Below, piece after piece: positions 19,527-31,004 of a stretch of DNA of 64,000 bases. Under the pieces are notes generated by a model. The model saw only the letters and a program-made list of their open reading frames with translations, had not been told where the DNA came from and searched no databases. Every line of letters begins with the position of its first letter. The first letter of the stretch is position 1. The stretch lies in assembly GCF_003987335.1 (NCBI RefSeq), contig NZ_PIPK01000001.1, forward strand, positions 310,001 to 374,000. The letters are read 5' to 3'. Position numbers and translations under genes: made by a program. Origin of the DNA: Aliidiomarina maris (GTDB taxonomy: Bacteria; Pseudomonadota; Gammaproteobacteria; Enterobacterales; Alteromonadaceae).

Positions 19527-20273
19527 CTACCAGACAGATTGGTAGATAACTACCACCGCCATCATCAATAAAAAGACCGCAAAGCCCTGTTGCATCCGTT
19601 GCTTGGGCAGGTGGCTTCCTAACCAACTACCGACATAACTGCCTAAGACACCAGCAACCACCATGGTCACAATCACTTGCAGGTCGAATTCATAGCCGGC
19701 GTTGACCATAGGTACATAATACTGGGCAAAACCGACCGTCGATTTCAGCGCGATAATGACTAAGCTGGTCGCCACCCCAATCGGTAAGCTCAGCCCGGCC
19801 AATAACACCAAGGCAGGGACAATTAAGAAGCCGCCACCGACGCCTACAAAGCCAGTAATGGCGCCCACTAGCGTACCTTCCAACATGACCTTGTAGGGCT
19901 TAATCACCACAGGCTGGGTGGCTTCAGGTAGCTTCACGCGCCACATCATCCATGCTGCCACTACCATGAGCAGCGCAAACACCAATAATTGCCAACGTGG
20001 ATCAACCATTAGGCCTGCCAAAGCGCCTAACCAAGTACCAAAGATGCCAGGCACACCAAATAGCGCCACATGGCGCCAGCTAATTAAGCCTTTTATGCCA
20101 TTTCGTACCGAACCAAACGCGCTGATACCTGCGACAATCAGTAGCGATGAAGCGATTGCGACTTGCGGGGGTTGGTGTAGTAAGTACAGCAACACGGGCA
20201 CCGTTAAAATAGAGCCGCCCGAGCCAAACAAGCCCAAACTAAGACCTATAATCAGAGCACCCAATAACACCAT
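19527..20273 (-). CDS. TauE/SafE family sulfite/sulfonate exporter-like permease
   Basis: Membrane permease with about seven or eight hydrophobic segments and the family motifs GLFGSGGSILTVPVLLYLL near the N-terminus and GFVGVGGGFLIVPALVLL in the second half, an internal duplication typical of TauE/SafE. I prefer the ATG at 20273 (248 residues), which has AGAGG upstream, over an in-frame TTG at 20294. First gene of the four-gene operon; in such operons it is presumed to remove sulfite formed during sulfide or persulfide oxidation. No persulfide dioxygenase or SQR gene is in the window. Confidence 0.85.
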   Translation of the reverse strand: MVLLGALIIGLSLGLFGSGGSILTVPVLLYLLHQPPQVAIASSLLIVAGISAFGSVRNGIKGLISWRHVALFGVPGIFGTWLGALAGLMVDPRWQLLVFALLMVVAAWMMWRVKLPEATQPVVIKPYKVMLEGTLVGAITGFVGVGGGFLIVPALVLLAGLSLPIGVATSLVIIALKSTVGFAQYYVPMVNAGYEFDLQVIVTMVVAGVLGSYVGSWLGSHLPKQRMQQGFAVFLLMMAVVVIYQSVW

Positions 20274-20304
20274 GTGTTGCGTATCCTCTACCAAGGTTAA
20301 AACA

Positions 20305-20323
20305 ATATTCTTTTTTAGAATAT
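20305..20323 (-). promoter_or_regulatory. Palindromic candidate operator of the sulfur operon
   Basis: Perfect inverted repeat ATATTC-N7-GAATAT lying just downstream of the -10 box, about where transcription should begin. It is similar in form to sites of ArsR-type sulfane-sulfur repressors (BigR/SqrR type, ATTC and GAAT half-sites), but that link is inference; no such regulator gene is nearby. Confidence 0.5.
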
Positions 20324-20336
20324 GTATATAACCACA

Positions 20337-20364
20337 ATTATAAGTATTAATTAATATTTGTCAA
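20337..20364 (-). promoter_or_regulatory. Near-consensus promoter of the sulfur operon
   Basis: On the minus strand TTGACA (20359-20364), a 16-base A/T-only-but-one spacer and TATAAT (20337-20342): both hexamers match the sigma-70 consensus exactly. The -35 box lies inside the 3' end of the yafS-like gene. A promoter this strong would need repression, which the adjacent palindrome could provide. Confidence 0.8.
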
Positions 20365-21097
20365 CGGGGTTGTTCCAGCGTGCTTGAGCGGGCTGAGCAC
20401 TGCGCATCGGCTGCGCAAAACGTAAAAAGCTTGGGTTGGGGGTTAACGGGTACACGCGCTTACGTGCAATCATAAAATAGCTGCCACGCAGCCAAGGTAC
20501 ATGGTGACACAGCGGGTTACTGCGCTGCTCAATCGCCGACTCATCACCGAACCAAAGTGCGTGCTCACTGACATACCCTTGGGTGAGCACTTCATAGTTT
20601 AATAAGCTTAGCCAGTCGGCGACGCGTTGGCGAGTGAGTAAGCGGCAGTTCCATGGTGCGCGCCCAAAGTGCGACGGCCATAAACCAGTCAAGTTGGCAA
20701 GCGCCAGTGGGTTGAATGCAGAGATCACGAGGTAACCGTCAAAAGCCAGGCAACGGTCGGCTTCACGCAGCACTTGATGGGGATCTCGCGCATATTCCAG
20801 TACATGCGCCATCACGCACATATCGACACTGCGTTTAGCAAAAGGTAGCGCCATTAAATCAGCTCGCACTCGAGCGCTATCGCCCGCATGCACGCTGATA
20901 ACTTCAGTTGCCTTACATGCGGTAGCAACCGCCTCGCTCAATGGCCCCAAAGTAAGTGCGTAATCACCCGCCATACGACTCCAGAACGGATCGAAGGCTA
21001 GCTTTTCTTGGCGGCTAAGCCAGCGCCCAAAAGCAATATCCTGCCAACTCATGGGTTGGGCTTTTGCGCGGTCAATTAATGCGGGTTTAATAAACAC
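20351..21097 (-). CDS. yafS: Class I SAM-dependent methyltransferase (YafS-like)
   Basis: Predicted methyltransferase of 248 residues. The core is partly recognisable: RADLMALPFAKRSVDMCVMAHVLEYARDPHQVLREADRC, where the acidic and post-motif III region of the fold is clear, while the glycine-rich SAM loop is poorly conserved. The start is GTG at 21097 with AAGGGG upstream; the ATG at 21052 has no such site. The position beside gloB and near rnhA corresponds to yafS of E. coli, whose substrate is unknown. Divergent from gloB. Confidence 0.75.
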   Translation of the reverse strand: MFIKPALIDRAKAQPMSWQDIAFGRWLSRQEKLAFDPFWSRMAGDYALTLGPLSEAVATACKATEVISVHAGDSARVRADLMALPFAKRSVDMCVMAHVLEYARDPHQVLREADRCLAFDGYLVISAFNPLALANLTGLWPSHFGRAPWNCRLLTRQRVADWLSLLNYEVLTQGYVSEHALWFGDESAIEQRSNPLCHHVPWLRGSYFMIARKRVYPLTPNPSFLRFAQPMRSAQPAQARWNNPVDKY

Positions 21098-21146
21098 CTT
21101 GAGCCCCTTATACTAGTGCTTAACTGAACAGCTATAGGTAGATGCT

Positions 21147-21914
21147 ATGCAAATGAACGTAAGCGCTATTCCAGCGTTCGACGATAATTATATCTGGGTC
21201 ATCGATAACCAACACGATTGCATTGTGGTCGACCCAGGTCAAGCGCCAGGCGTACTCGAGTTTATTGCTCAGCACCAACTGCGCTTAGCGGCGATCTTGA
21301 TTACCCACCACCACGGCGACCACACTGGGGGTGTGCGCGACATTCTTGCGCAACACGAATGCCCGGTGTATGGCCCTGAAAACTCGCGTTTTGACGGTAT
21401 TACGCACCCCGTTCATGAGGGCAACACCGTGCATATTGACGCACTAGCGCTCGAGTTTGCAGTGCTAGAATGCCCAGGCCATACCCTAGACCATATTGCA
21501 TTTTATGCACAGCCGTGGCTTTTTTGTGGCGACACTTTGTTTTCTGCGGGCTGCGGGCGTATGTTTGAAGGCCAACCGGCGCAATTTTTAGCCAGCCTTG
21601 ATAAGCTAGCAGCGCTACCGGCTGAGACGGAAGTCTACTGTGCCCATGAATATACCGCTGCTAACCTCAGCTTTGCTAACGCTGTAGAGCCAGATAACCA
21701 AGCAATACACCAACATCAAGCTTGGGTTGCACGTAAACGTCAACACGATCAGATGACGCTGCCCAGCAGATTAGCGCTCGAACTTGAGATCAACCCATTT
21801 TTACGCACTCGGGTGAATAGCGTCAAACAAGCGGCACAAGCGCATGCTGAACACGCATTGACATCGCCGACTGACGTCTTCGCCAGTTTGCGCGCGTGGA
21901 AAGATAACTTCTAA
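21147..21914 (+). CDS. gloB: Hydroxyacylglutathione hydrolase (glyoxalase II)
   Basis: Metallo-beta-lactamase fold enzyme that hydrolyses S-lactoylglutathione to lactate and glutathione, the second step of methylglyoxal removal. The binuclear metal motif THHHGDHTGG is near residues 53-62; further ligands are in ECPGHTLDHIAF, GDTLFSAGCGRMFEG and CAHEYTAANLSF. 255 residues, standard. AGG eight bases before the ATG supports the start; a second in-frame ATG follows two codons later. gshA at the end of this window makes the required glutathione. Confidence 0.96.
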   Translation: MQMNVSAIPAFDDNYIWVIDNQHDCIVVDPGQAPGVLEFIAQHQLRLAAILITHHHGDHTGGVRDILAQHECPVYGPENSRFDGITHPVHEGNTVHIDALALEFAVLECPGHTLDHIAFYAQPWLFCGDTLFSAGCGRMFEGQPAQFLASLDKLAALPAETEVYCAHEYTAANLSFANAVEPDNQAIHQHQAWVARKRQHDQMTLPSRLALELEINPFLRTRVNSVKQAAQAHAEHALTSPTDVFASLRAWKDNF

Positions 21915-21975
21915 CTCAAGGTGATAGTAGCTTTGTTGGTTACTTTACTTAATTCTTAGCACAAATGGCGTAGTT

Positions 21976-22004
21976 TTTGCTCGACAAGCTGGGTAAAATA
22001 TAGA
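21976..22004 (+). promoter_or_regulatory. Possible promoter of mltD
   Basis: TTTGCT (21976-21981), 17 bases, TATAGA (21999-22004), about 70 bases before the mltD ATG. A short hairpin CTCAC/GTGAG lies in the leader near 22022-22038. Confidence 0.4.
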
Positions 22005-22072
22005 CTTTGTTTTTATATCAACTCACGGTATAAGTGAGAAAAGGCCATAGAGCCGTGCGCTAAAGGTATTAT

Positions 22073-23695
22073 ATGAAACGATTGAGTATTGCCGTACTCA
22101 GCGCGTTGTCTTTGTCTGCGTGCCAGACAACGCAGTGGGTACAAGACAATCTTAGGCCAACCGCTGGCAACCAAGTTCAAACCGTAGACAGCTTAGATGA
22201 AGGTATTGCGCGTTTCGCCGCCAATGGCAACGTCAAAAAGCTGACAGTTAATGACACCACGCCAAATCTTATGCGTGCCGATTTGTCACCCCAACAGCAA
22301 GCTGACTTGTGGGATCGTATTCGCATGCAGCTCAGCCTTGAAGTGCCTGACAATGAACGCGTGCAAACCCATATTGACTGGTATAAAAGCCATCCAAATT
22401 ACCTGAATCGCATTTCGCAACAGGCCGCACCCTTCTTACATTTAATTATTGAGATGATTGAAGAGCGCGACCTGCCAGTTGAATTAGCGTTAATTCCGAT
22501 TGTGGAAAGTGCCTACGATACTTTCGCTTATTCTCACGGCAGCGCTTCGGGTATTTGGCAGTTTATTCCAAGTACTGCAGTGCACTATGGTATCGAAATT
22601 AATTGGTGGTACGACGGCCGTCGCGATATTTTGGCCGCCACCGAAACAGCACTGGATTATTTAGAGCGCTTGCACCGCACCTTTAATGGCGATTGGGAAC
22701 ACGCATTTGCCGCCTATAATGCGGGACAAGGCCGTGTTGCCGGACATATTCGTCGTGCCGAGCAAGCCGGCCAGCCAAGTGACTTTTGGTCACTCGACCT
22801 GCCTCGTGAAACTCAAAACTATGTGCCGAAAATTCTCGCCCTTGCAGAGTTACTGCGCAATAGTGAAGATCACGGTGTAAGCTGGACTTACATTGCCAAC
22901 CAACCGGTGACAACTGTGGTCGAGTTGGACAATCAGATTGACTTAGCTCAAGCCGCTGACATGGCAGGCATGAGCTTAAGTGAGCTGCACCGCTTCAATT
23001 CGGGCTATAACCGTTGGGCCACAGGGCCTGATGGTCCGCATCGTTTACTGTTACCTGCAGAGAACGCCGAACTTTTCAGTCAGCAGTTAGCTCAGTCATC
23101 GCCTGAGGACTGGATGAATTGGCAGCGTCATGAAGTCAAAAGTGGCGAATCATTGAGCCGTATCGCACAGCAATATGGCACCACAACTCGCGCCATTCAA
23201 TTAGCCAATAATATTGACGGTCACGTTATTCGCCAAGGCGACCACCTACTGATCCCAGTGGCAAGTTTGGACTTGGTAGAATATACCCTTAGTGCCGAAC
23301 AACGCCGTACTGCAACGCAAAACCGGTCGCGTGGCAACCATCGTATTAATCACCAAGTTGTCAGTGGCGATACCCTTTGGGATTTAAGCCGCACTTATGG
23401 TGTGCCTGTACGTAGCTTAGCCAGCTGGAACAATATGGCACCGGGTGATTTTTTACGCCCTGGCCAAACGCTGACCATTTGGCGACAAGAGCGTCCAGCC
23501 GCCGCAACCAACGACGCGGTGGTGCGCGCCGTGCATTATCGTGTGCGTTCAGGTGATTCCCTTGACCGCATCGCGAATCGTTTTCGGGTGAGCATTAGCG
23601 ACATTGAACGCTGGAATAAAATCAACCGCGAGCGCTTTTTACAGCCAGGTCAGCAATTAACCTTGTACGTTGACGTGACCCAGGTGAGTATCTGA
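22073..23695 (+). CDS. mltD: Membrane-bound lytic murein transglycosylase D
   Basis: Lipoprotein that cleaves peptidoglycan glycan strands between MurNAc and GlcNAc. The lipobox LSLSAC places the acylated cysteine at C17. The SLT domain spans about residues 120-260 with catalytic E145 (IVESAYD) and the GIWQFIPSTA and AYNAGQGRV motifs. Three LysM peptidoglycan-binding repeats follow near 350-395, 425-470 and 490-535, each opening with a V-x-SGD/ES-L pattern. Its order after gloB matches E. coli. The next gene overlaps its stop by one base. Confidence 0.96.
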   Translation: MKRLSIAVLSALSLSACQTTQWVQDNLRPTAGNQVQTVDSLDEGIARFAANGNVKKLTVNDTTPNLMRADLSPQQQADLWDRIRMQLSLEVPDNERVQTHIDWYKSHPNYLNRISQQAAPFLHLIIEMIEERDLPVELALIPIVESAYDTFAYSHGSASGIWQFIPSTAVHYGIEINWWYDGRRDILAATETALDYLERLHRTFNGDWEHAFAAYNAGQGRVAGHIRRAEQAGQPSDFWSLDLPRETQNYVPKILALAELLRNSEDHGVSWTYIANQPVTTVVELDNQIDLAQAADMAGMSLSELHRFNSGYNRWATGPDGPHRLLLPAENAELFSQQLAQSSPEDWMNWQRHEVKSGESLSRIAQQYGTTTRAIQLANNIDGHVIRQGDHLLIPVASLDLVEYTLSAEQRRTATQNRSRGNHRINHQVVSGDTLWDLSRTYGVPVRSLASWNNMAPGDFLRPGQTLTIWRQERPAAATNDAVVRAVHYRVRSGDSLDRIANRFRVSISDIERWNKINRERFLQPGQQLTLYVDVTQVSI

Positions 23696-24228
23696 TGAAG
23701 CGGCTTTTACTGATTAGCATTTGCCTGATTTTATGGGCGCTCTCTACCTCGGTAAAAGCCGTTGGCTCTGAAGTCGAGCACGGTGATCGTGGGTTTTCGC
23801 ACCGCATGCAAGGAACTGCCACCCTAGCCAGCGGCGAGTCAATCGACATCAACATGTTGATCGGATTTCAGCAAAGTCAGACACGCGGATGGTACTTCCG
23901 GGTTGGTCCTGAGTACGTGTTTCGGGACAACCCACCGTCATCGTATTATTTGAATATGATCATGGACGGCAACGGCCAAGCCTATGTGCTGGAGTTTAGT
24001 CAACAGCCGTTGAAGCATTTTAAGGTGACATTTGAAGGTCGGGAGATTGAGCTGATGCAGGCAAGCAGTGCAGATATTTCCTTCGGTATGCGCTTACGTA
24101 TCGACGACCGCCAGTTTCTCTTTGATAGCAGCCACCCTCGCCTGCGTATTGAGTTTAGCGAGCAAGGTCTAAGTAACATTGTCGCTGAGCGCACCTTGCG
24201 CGACTTATCGATTCGCCGTGCCCAATAG
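23695..24228 (+). CDS. Secreted protein of unknown function, coupled to mltD
   Basis: 177 residues with a clear signal peptide (about 1-21, LLLISICLILWALSTSVKA). No family is recognised; the mature part is beta-rich with charged residues and a single compact domain. Its ATG overlaps the mltD stop (TGATG), so it is translated from the same message, hinting at an envelope role, perhaps linked to MltD. There is no lipobox and no transmembrane segment after the signal, so it should be periplasmic. Confidence 0.7.
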   Translation: MKRLLLISICLILWALSTSVKAVGSEVEHGDRGFSHRMQGTATLASGESIDINMLIGFQQSQTRGWYFRVGPEYVFRDNPPSSYYLNMIMDGNGQAYVLEFSQQPLKHFKVTFEGREIELMQASSADISFGMRLRIDDRQFLFDSSHPRLRIEFSEQGLSNIVAERTLRDLSIRRAQ

Positions 24229-24237
24229 GACACGGCG
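24214..24237. terminator. Hairpin between convergent genes
   Basis: CGCCGTG and CACGGCG form a 7-bp stem, extended by CC/GG inside a 10-base interval, spanning the stop codon of the plus-strand gene just before the ligA stop. There is no T run, so intrinsic termination is uncertain. Confidence 0.4.
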
Positions 24238-24250
24238 TTCAATCGCCTGG

Positions 24251-26326
<2,076 letters not shown>

Positions 26327-26332
26327 TCACCT

Positions 26333-27433
26333 TTACCACTGAACTGAAGGTTTTTGCAGGCGCTGCTTGCGCTCAAACTCGCGGATACGCTGATAGGTAT
26401 GCTGCACCGATTGCTTGGTCACCGGGTTACGATTACCATCCAACACCGCCGCGCGAGGCATTGCGTCGGCAATTTTATTGGCCGCATTATACATCATAGT
26501 GAACGCCTGATGGCCGTCGCTTTTAAGTGGCAATGTCATAAATAAGACAATGCCCTGGGAGTGGAAGCGTTCCATATTAGTAATATCAAAGGTGCCGGGG
26601 TTAAACATATTCGCCACACTAAACAACACGGGGCCATGGCCAGAAGACTCTTGATGGCGATGGAAAATGTCCATATCGCCGTACTTTAAGCCAAGTTCAG
26701 CGGTCATTTGCAGCAAAATAGCACCTTGAATGTCACCGGTCACAAACAAGGTGATCACTTCCATATCAGGCGCTTTTTGGGTGGGGGCTTGTTTCTTATC
26801 TGCGCTGGGCGCCTTATCGGCTTGGCGTGTTAAATGCTCTTCATCGTCACTTAGCAGCTGCTCTGGGTCATCCTCAAATGCGTCACGGGTTACCACCTCA
26901 TCGAGGTCAATATCAAGTTCATCCGCGCTATCAATACCGGATTCATCAGCGCTCAAGGTTCGGGGCTCGACATCATCCAACAATGCCTCCGCCTGGTCGT
27001 TGTCGGCCTCTGAGCGCTTCCGTGTAGGTGCCTGCTGACGCTGTGCGAATGTGTCGTCTTCTAAATCAATTTCCATTTGCTCGATATCGGCGGCTAAATC
27101 TTGCTGTGCAAACAAATCATCGGTTAAACCTAAGTCCAACTCGGGTTCGCGTACTTGTGCGCGCACGCTGTCATCTGCATTTGCTTGCTCGACATGCACG
27201 GCTCGTTGCTTGCGGCTCGGCCGCGGCTTCAATGGGTCTTGCAGCGTCGATTCGTCAACGGTTTCGTTTTGACTGAATAAATCTTCAGACGAACGTCTAC
27301 GTTTGCGTTCAACCTGCTCGCGCCGGTCTTTCGCCGCTTGGTTGTTACGCCGAATCGTCAACAAGCCATGGGCCAGCAAGGCTAAAATAATCATTAACCC
27401 AATAATAATTAAAACCGTACGCATACTATCCAT
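26333..27433 (-). CDS. zipA: Cell division protein ZipA
   Basis: Inner-membrane anchor that binds the C-terminal tail of FtsZ and stabilises the Z ring. One N-terminal helix (about residues 6-26), then a long charged, acidic and proline/glutamine-containing linker (about 30-225), then the globular ZipA C-terminal domain (about 228-355) starting EVITLFVTGDIQGAILLQM and including MFNPGTFDI. The linker is more acidic than in E. coli, with many D/E and L-D-D repeats. Located between smc and ligA, in the same direction. Confidence 0.95.
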   Translation of the reverse strand: MDSMRTVLIIIGLMIILALLAHGLLTIRRNNQAAKDRREQVERKRRRSSEDLFSQNETVDESTLQDPLKPRPSRKQRAVHVEQANADDSVRAQVREPELDLGLTDDLFAQQDLAADIEQMEIDLEDDTFAQRQQAPTRKRSEADNDQAEALLDDVEPRTLSADESGIDSADELDIDLDEVVTRDAFEDDPEQLLSDDEEHLTRQADKAPSADKKQAPTQKAPDMEVITLFVTGDIQGAILLQMTAELGLKYGDMDIFHRHQESSGHGPVLFSVANMFNPGTFDITNMERFHSQGIVLFMTLPLKSDGHQAFTMMYNAANKIADAMPRAAVLDGNRNPVTKQSVQHTYQRIREFERKQRLQKPSVQW

Positions 27434-27494
27434 CTTGGACTCTCAAACCTTTTTGTTATCAGCAACTGCGCTGGGGAACCCAATACCGCCTCAA

Positions 27495-30400
27495 TTAAGC
27501 TTCCGCCATCGCAACGGCGGCGTCAACATCCACGGCTACTAACCGGCTAACACCCGGCTCCTGCATGGTGACCCCAGCTAAATGGGTTGCCATTTCCATA
27601 GCAATTTTATTATGGCTAATATAAATAAATTGTACTGTTTCCGACATTTCTTCCACTAAGCGACAAAAACGTCCGACGTTCGCATCATCTAATGGTGCAT
27701 CGACCTCGTCCAGCATACAAAACGGCGCTGGATTGAGGCGGAAAATTGCAAATACTAACGATAATGCGGTTAGCGCTTTTTCGCCACCCGAAAGCAAATG
27801 AATCGTACTATTTTTCTTGCCTGGTGGCCGCGCCATAATGGTAACACCTGTTTCCAGTAAGTCATCATCTGTTAACGCTAAATATGCACTCCCGCCACCA
27901 AAAACCTTCGGAAACAGCTGTCCTAAGTCACTGTTTACTTGATCGAAAGTTTTGCGAAAACGTTGGCGTGTTTCTTTATCTATCTTCTTAATCGCGTCTT
28001 CCAGTAGCGCTAGCGACTGGGTTAAGTCATCGTGCTGGGCATCCAGGTACGCTTTGCGCTCAGCTTGTGCCTGGGCTTCTTCTATCGCCGCTAAGTTAAT
28101 CGCGCCGAGTTGTTGCAGGCTGCGGCTAATCTTATCAAGCCGTTGCTGCCAAGCCGCTTCATCTGCGTCTGCAGGCATACTTTCCAAGACTTGCTTCAGT
28201 GAGTAACCTGTTTCTTGTAGCCCTTCGAGCAAACTGTGTCCGCGCTCACGCGCAGCGGTTAATGCCAGCTTACTGGCTTCAACTTTTTCACGTTGCGCTT
28301 CGATGCGCTGTTGAACCCCTTGCTGGCCTTGGTTGAGGGTTCGAATTTCAGCGTCTACCTGAGCCAGCTGTTCACCTAGATCACGGCGCCGTGTTTCTGC
28401 TTCTTCACGACGTAATAGCGCTTCTTCTAATTGTGCTTGCTCAAGCTCAGTGTCTACGTCGCTCTCGCTAGCGCTCAGCAAATCAATTCGCTGTTGCAAT
28501 TGAACTTTGCTTTGCTGCAAGCGTGCTAAATTACGCTCACTGTGCTGCGCGCCTTGCTTCGACTGTTGCACTTGCAGGTTGAGCTGATGACCTTGCTGTT
28601 GCAGTTGCTGAAACTGATCGCGAAGCGGCTGCAGCTCTTGCTTCAAATCATTAACCCGCTGTTGCAGCTGCTGTAACTGGGGGTTGTGCTGAGCGAGTTG
28701 GTCGGCGTACTCCTCGCGTTCAAGCGCCAGCATGTGGCTTTTTTCAGTGTGCTCAGCAAGCTGCAAACTGACCTGCTCAAGTTCAAGCTGTAACTCATCG
28801 AGGCGATGCTGTTGATCGCTATGCTGCCGACGCAAGGTGTCACATTGAGCCGTGAGCTGCACACTTTGCTGGTGGGCGTCGCGCCAACGCTGCTGAGTTT
28901 GTTGAGCTTGCTGTTTCGCTTGTTGCAACGCATCTTGGGCCTTGTGCACTTGCTGTGTTACCAGGCTGCGTTGCGGCTCAAGGGTTTGCTTACGGGCGTT
29001 TAAAGCGTCCCACATACGCTGCCAGGCCAATACCTGATGACCATCTTGGGGTGTCTGACGCCAAGCATCTTTGGTGTAAATTCGCCCTTTCTCGTCGACC
29101 CCCATCGCCAGCCCGCTTTGGCGTAATGTCGCCAATGCCTCGGCTCCATCGGGTATCCAAGCAACCTGGCGAAATAAGCTGAAGTAAGCACCTAGCCCCT
29201 GCTTAATCGAGTCCTTGCCGCCGCTGACTGAACGCGCCAGCAAATGGTGCGCTAAACTCGCAGAGGGAGGTGCTGGCTGCTCCGTATCAAGCGCTAACAG
29301 TTGACCATGCTGCCCTGGGGCAGTGACAATAGTATCAACGTCTTGACCCAACAAAACCGGCGCATTCAGCCAAGGCTCAGCCACTGCCTCGACAGCCAAA
29401 CTATAGACATCGTCAACCTGCAACAACTCGCGCAGTGGGCGCCACTCATATTGCTCTAACCAGGTTTGCAGTGCCTCGCTCGGTGGTGTATCCGCGTTAT
29501 CAAGTAAGGTCTGATAACTATCTAATTGGCTATTCACATTTAGCCAATCTTGCTCGACGCTTTGCTGTGCTTGACGCTGGTTTTCAAGTTCCATTTGAGC
29601 TTGGTTGAGGTCATGCTCCGCTTGGCTATGGGCCGCTTCTGCGGCGCTTAGCTGCTGCTGTTGCTGCAAAAGTTCAGCGTTTGCTTGCGCCAACTGTGCT
29701 TCAATGGTTTGGTGCTTTATAGTTTCGATACGCTGCTCGGTGTCTCGCTGCTGCTGCAACAAGCGCTGCGTCAATGCCTGCTGGCCCTCAAGCTGAGTGC
29801 TGATGACCTGGACTTGTTGACGCTGGTGCTCAACCTGCTGCTGCGCCTGCTGAAGTTTAGCTTGTGCTTGCTCTATCGCGTCATCGTGCGTATCCAGACG
29901 CGCCGCCGCTTCTTCTTGCTTGGCTTGATGTAGCGCAATCATAGGCTCTAAGCGCACAAGATCCGCTTCAAACGTAGCCTGTTCGTCATGCTCAGCTTGA
30001 TACTCTTGGTCAAGTTGGGACAACTGCCATGTCGCATCCTGAAGATCTTTGCGGCGTTGCTCCGCCAGTTGCCGTTGGTGCTGCAACCCTTGTTCGATGC
30101 GGGTAATTTCATTATTGCACTGATAAAACTGCTGGGTCGCATCGTCCAACTGATCTTTGAGGTCTTGTTGCTGTTCACGCAACTGGTGTTGACCATGCTC
30201 GGAGCCACGTTGCTGCGCCACCCAACGTTCAAGCTCGGTTTGTTGTTCAGCTAACTGTTGTTCATTGAGATCGCATTGTTGCTGGTAGTGGTTCCAACGT
30301 AAACCCTGCAACTGTGCCTTAAGTTCGCGCTCTTCGGCTTTTAATGCTTTATAACGCTGTGCCGCCGCCGCTTGGCGTTGCAACTTGCTTAATTGCGTGC

Positions 30401-31004
30401 CTAGCTCATCGCGCACGTCGGTTAGGCGCTCGAGGTTTTCATGGGTTTTGCGCATCCGGTTTTCAGTTTCTTTGCGCCGCTCTTTATATTTTGAAATCCC
30501 CGCTGCTTCTTCGATAAAGACGCGTAGTTCTTGCGGACGTGACTCAATCAATTTGGATATCATGCCTTGTTCGATAATGGCGTAACTGCGCGGCCCTAAG
30601 CCAGTACCTAAAAACAAATCAGTAATGTCGCGACGACGACATTTGCTGCCGTTCAAGAAGTAATTGGACTGCCCATCGCGGGTCACCACGCGTTTGACCG
30701 AAATATCGTTATAGCTAGCGAATTCGCCTTGTAAGCGCCCTTCGCTATTATCAAAAACCAACTCAACACTGGCTCTGGACACAGGTTTGCGCGCACTGGA
30801 ACCATTAAAAATAACATCGGTCATGGCGTCGCCACGCAGATTTTTCGCCGAACTTTCACCCAACACCCAGCGTACCGCGTCAATCACATTTGATTTACCA
30901 CAGCCGTTTGGCCCCACCACACAGGTCATTTGGTCGGGAAAAGGCACCTTTGTGGCGTCCACAAAAGATTTAAAACCAGCAAGTTTGATATAATTTAGGC
31001 GCAT
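27495..31004 (-). CDS. smc: Chromosome segregation protein SMC
   Basis: ATPase that organises and condenses the chromosome. Walker A GPNGCGKSNVIDAVRWVLG lies near residues 32-50; two long coiled coils (about 170-500 and 660-1000), extremely rich in Gln, flank a hinge (about 510-650). The C-terminal head has the signature LLSGGEKALTALSL and Walker B FCMLDEVDAPLDD. 1169 residues, normal for SMC and not MukB. The order smc-zipA-ligA resembles pseudomonads and alteromonads rather than enterics. Confidence 0.96.
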   Translation of the reverse strand: MRLNYIKLAGFKSFVDATKVPFPDQMTCVVGPNGCGKSNVIDAVRWVLGESSAKNLRGDAMTDVIFNGSSARKPVSRASVELVFDNSEGRLQGEFASYNDISVKRVVTRDGQSNYFLNGSKCRRRDITDLFLGTGLGPRSYAIIEQGMISKLIESRPQELRVFIEEAAGISKYKERRKETENRMRKTHENLERLTDVRDELGTQLSKLQRQAAAAQRYKALKAEERELKAQLQGLRWNHYQQQCDLNEQQLAEQQTELERWVAQQRGSEHGQHQLREQQQDLKDQLDDATQQFYQCNNEITRIEQGLQHQRQLAEQRRKDLQDATWQLSQLDQEYQAEHDEQATFEADLVRLEPMIALHQAKQEEAAARLDTHDDAIEQAQAKLQQAQQQVEHQRQQVQVISTQLEGQQALTQRLLQQQRDTEQRIETIKHQTIEAQLAQANAELLQQQQQLSAAEAAHSQAEHDLNQAQMELENQRQAQQSVEQDWLNVNSQLDSYQTLLDNADTPPSEALQTWLEQYEWRPLRELLQVDDVYSLAVEAVAEPWLNAPVLLGQDVDTIVTAPGQHGQLLALDTEQPAPPSASLAHHLLARSVSGGKDSIKQGLGAYFSLFRQVAWIPDGAEALATLRQSGLAMGVDEKGRIYTKDAWRQTPQDGHQVLAWQRMWDALNARKQTLEPQRSLVTQQVHKAQDALQQAKQQAQQTQQRWRDAHQQSVQLTAQCDTLRRQHSDQQHRLDELQLELEQVSLQLAEHTEKSHMLALEREEYADQLAQHNPQLQQLQQRVNDLKQELQPLRDQFQQLQQQGHQLNLQVQQSKQGAQHSERNLARLQQSKVQLQQRIDLLSASESDVDTELEQAQLEEALLRREEAETRRRDLGEQLAQVDAEIRTLNQGQQGVQQRIEAQREKVEASKLALTAARERGHSLLEGLQETGYSLKQVLESMPADADEAAWQQRLDKISRSLQQLGAINLAAIEEAQAQAERKAYLDAQHDDLTQSLALLEDAIKKIDKETRQRFRKTFDQVNSDLGQLFPKVFGGGSAYLALTDDDLLETGVTIMARPPGKKNSTIHLLSGGEKALTALSLVFAIFRLNPAPFCMLDEVDAPLDDANVGRFCRLVEEMSETVQFIYISHNKIAMEMATHLAGVTMQEPGVSRLVAVDVDAAVAMAEA

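Noticed and set aside
28440-30300. Long CAG/CTG-like, Gln-rich stretches in smc that look like microsatellite repeats
   Set aside because: They encode the SMC coiled coils with heptad-like spacing and no fixed repeat unit.
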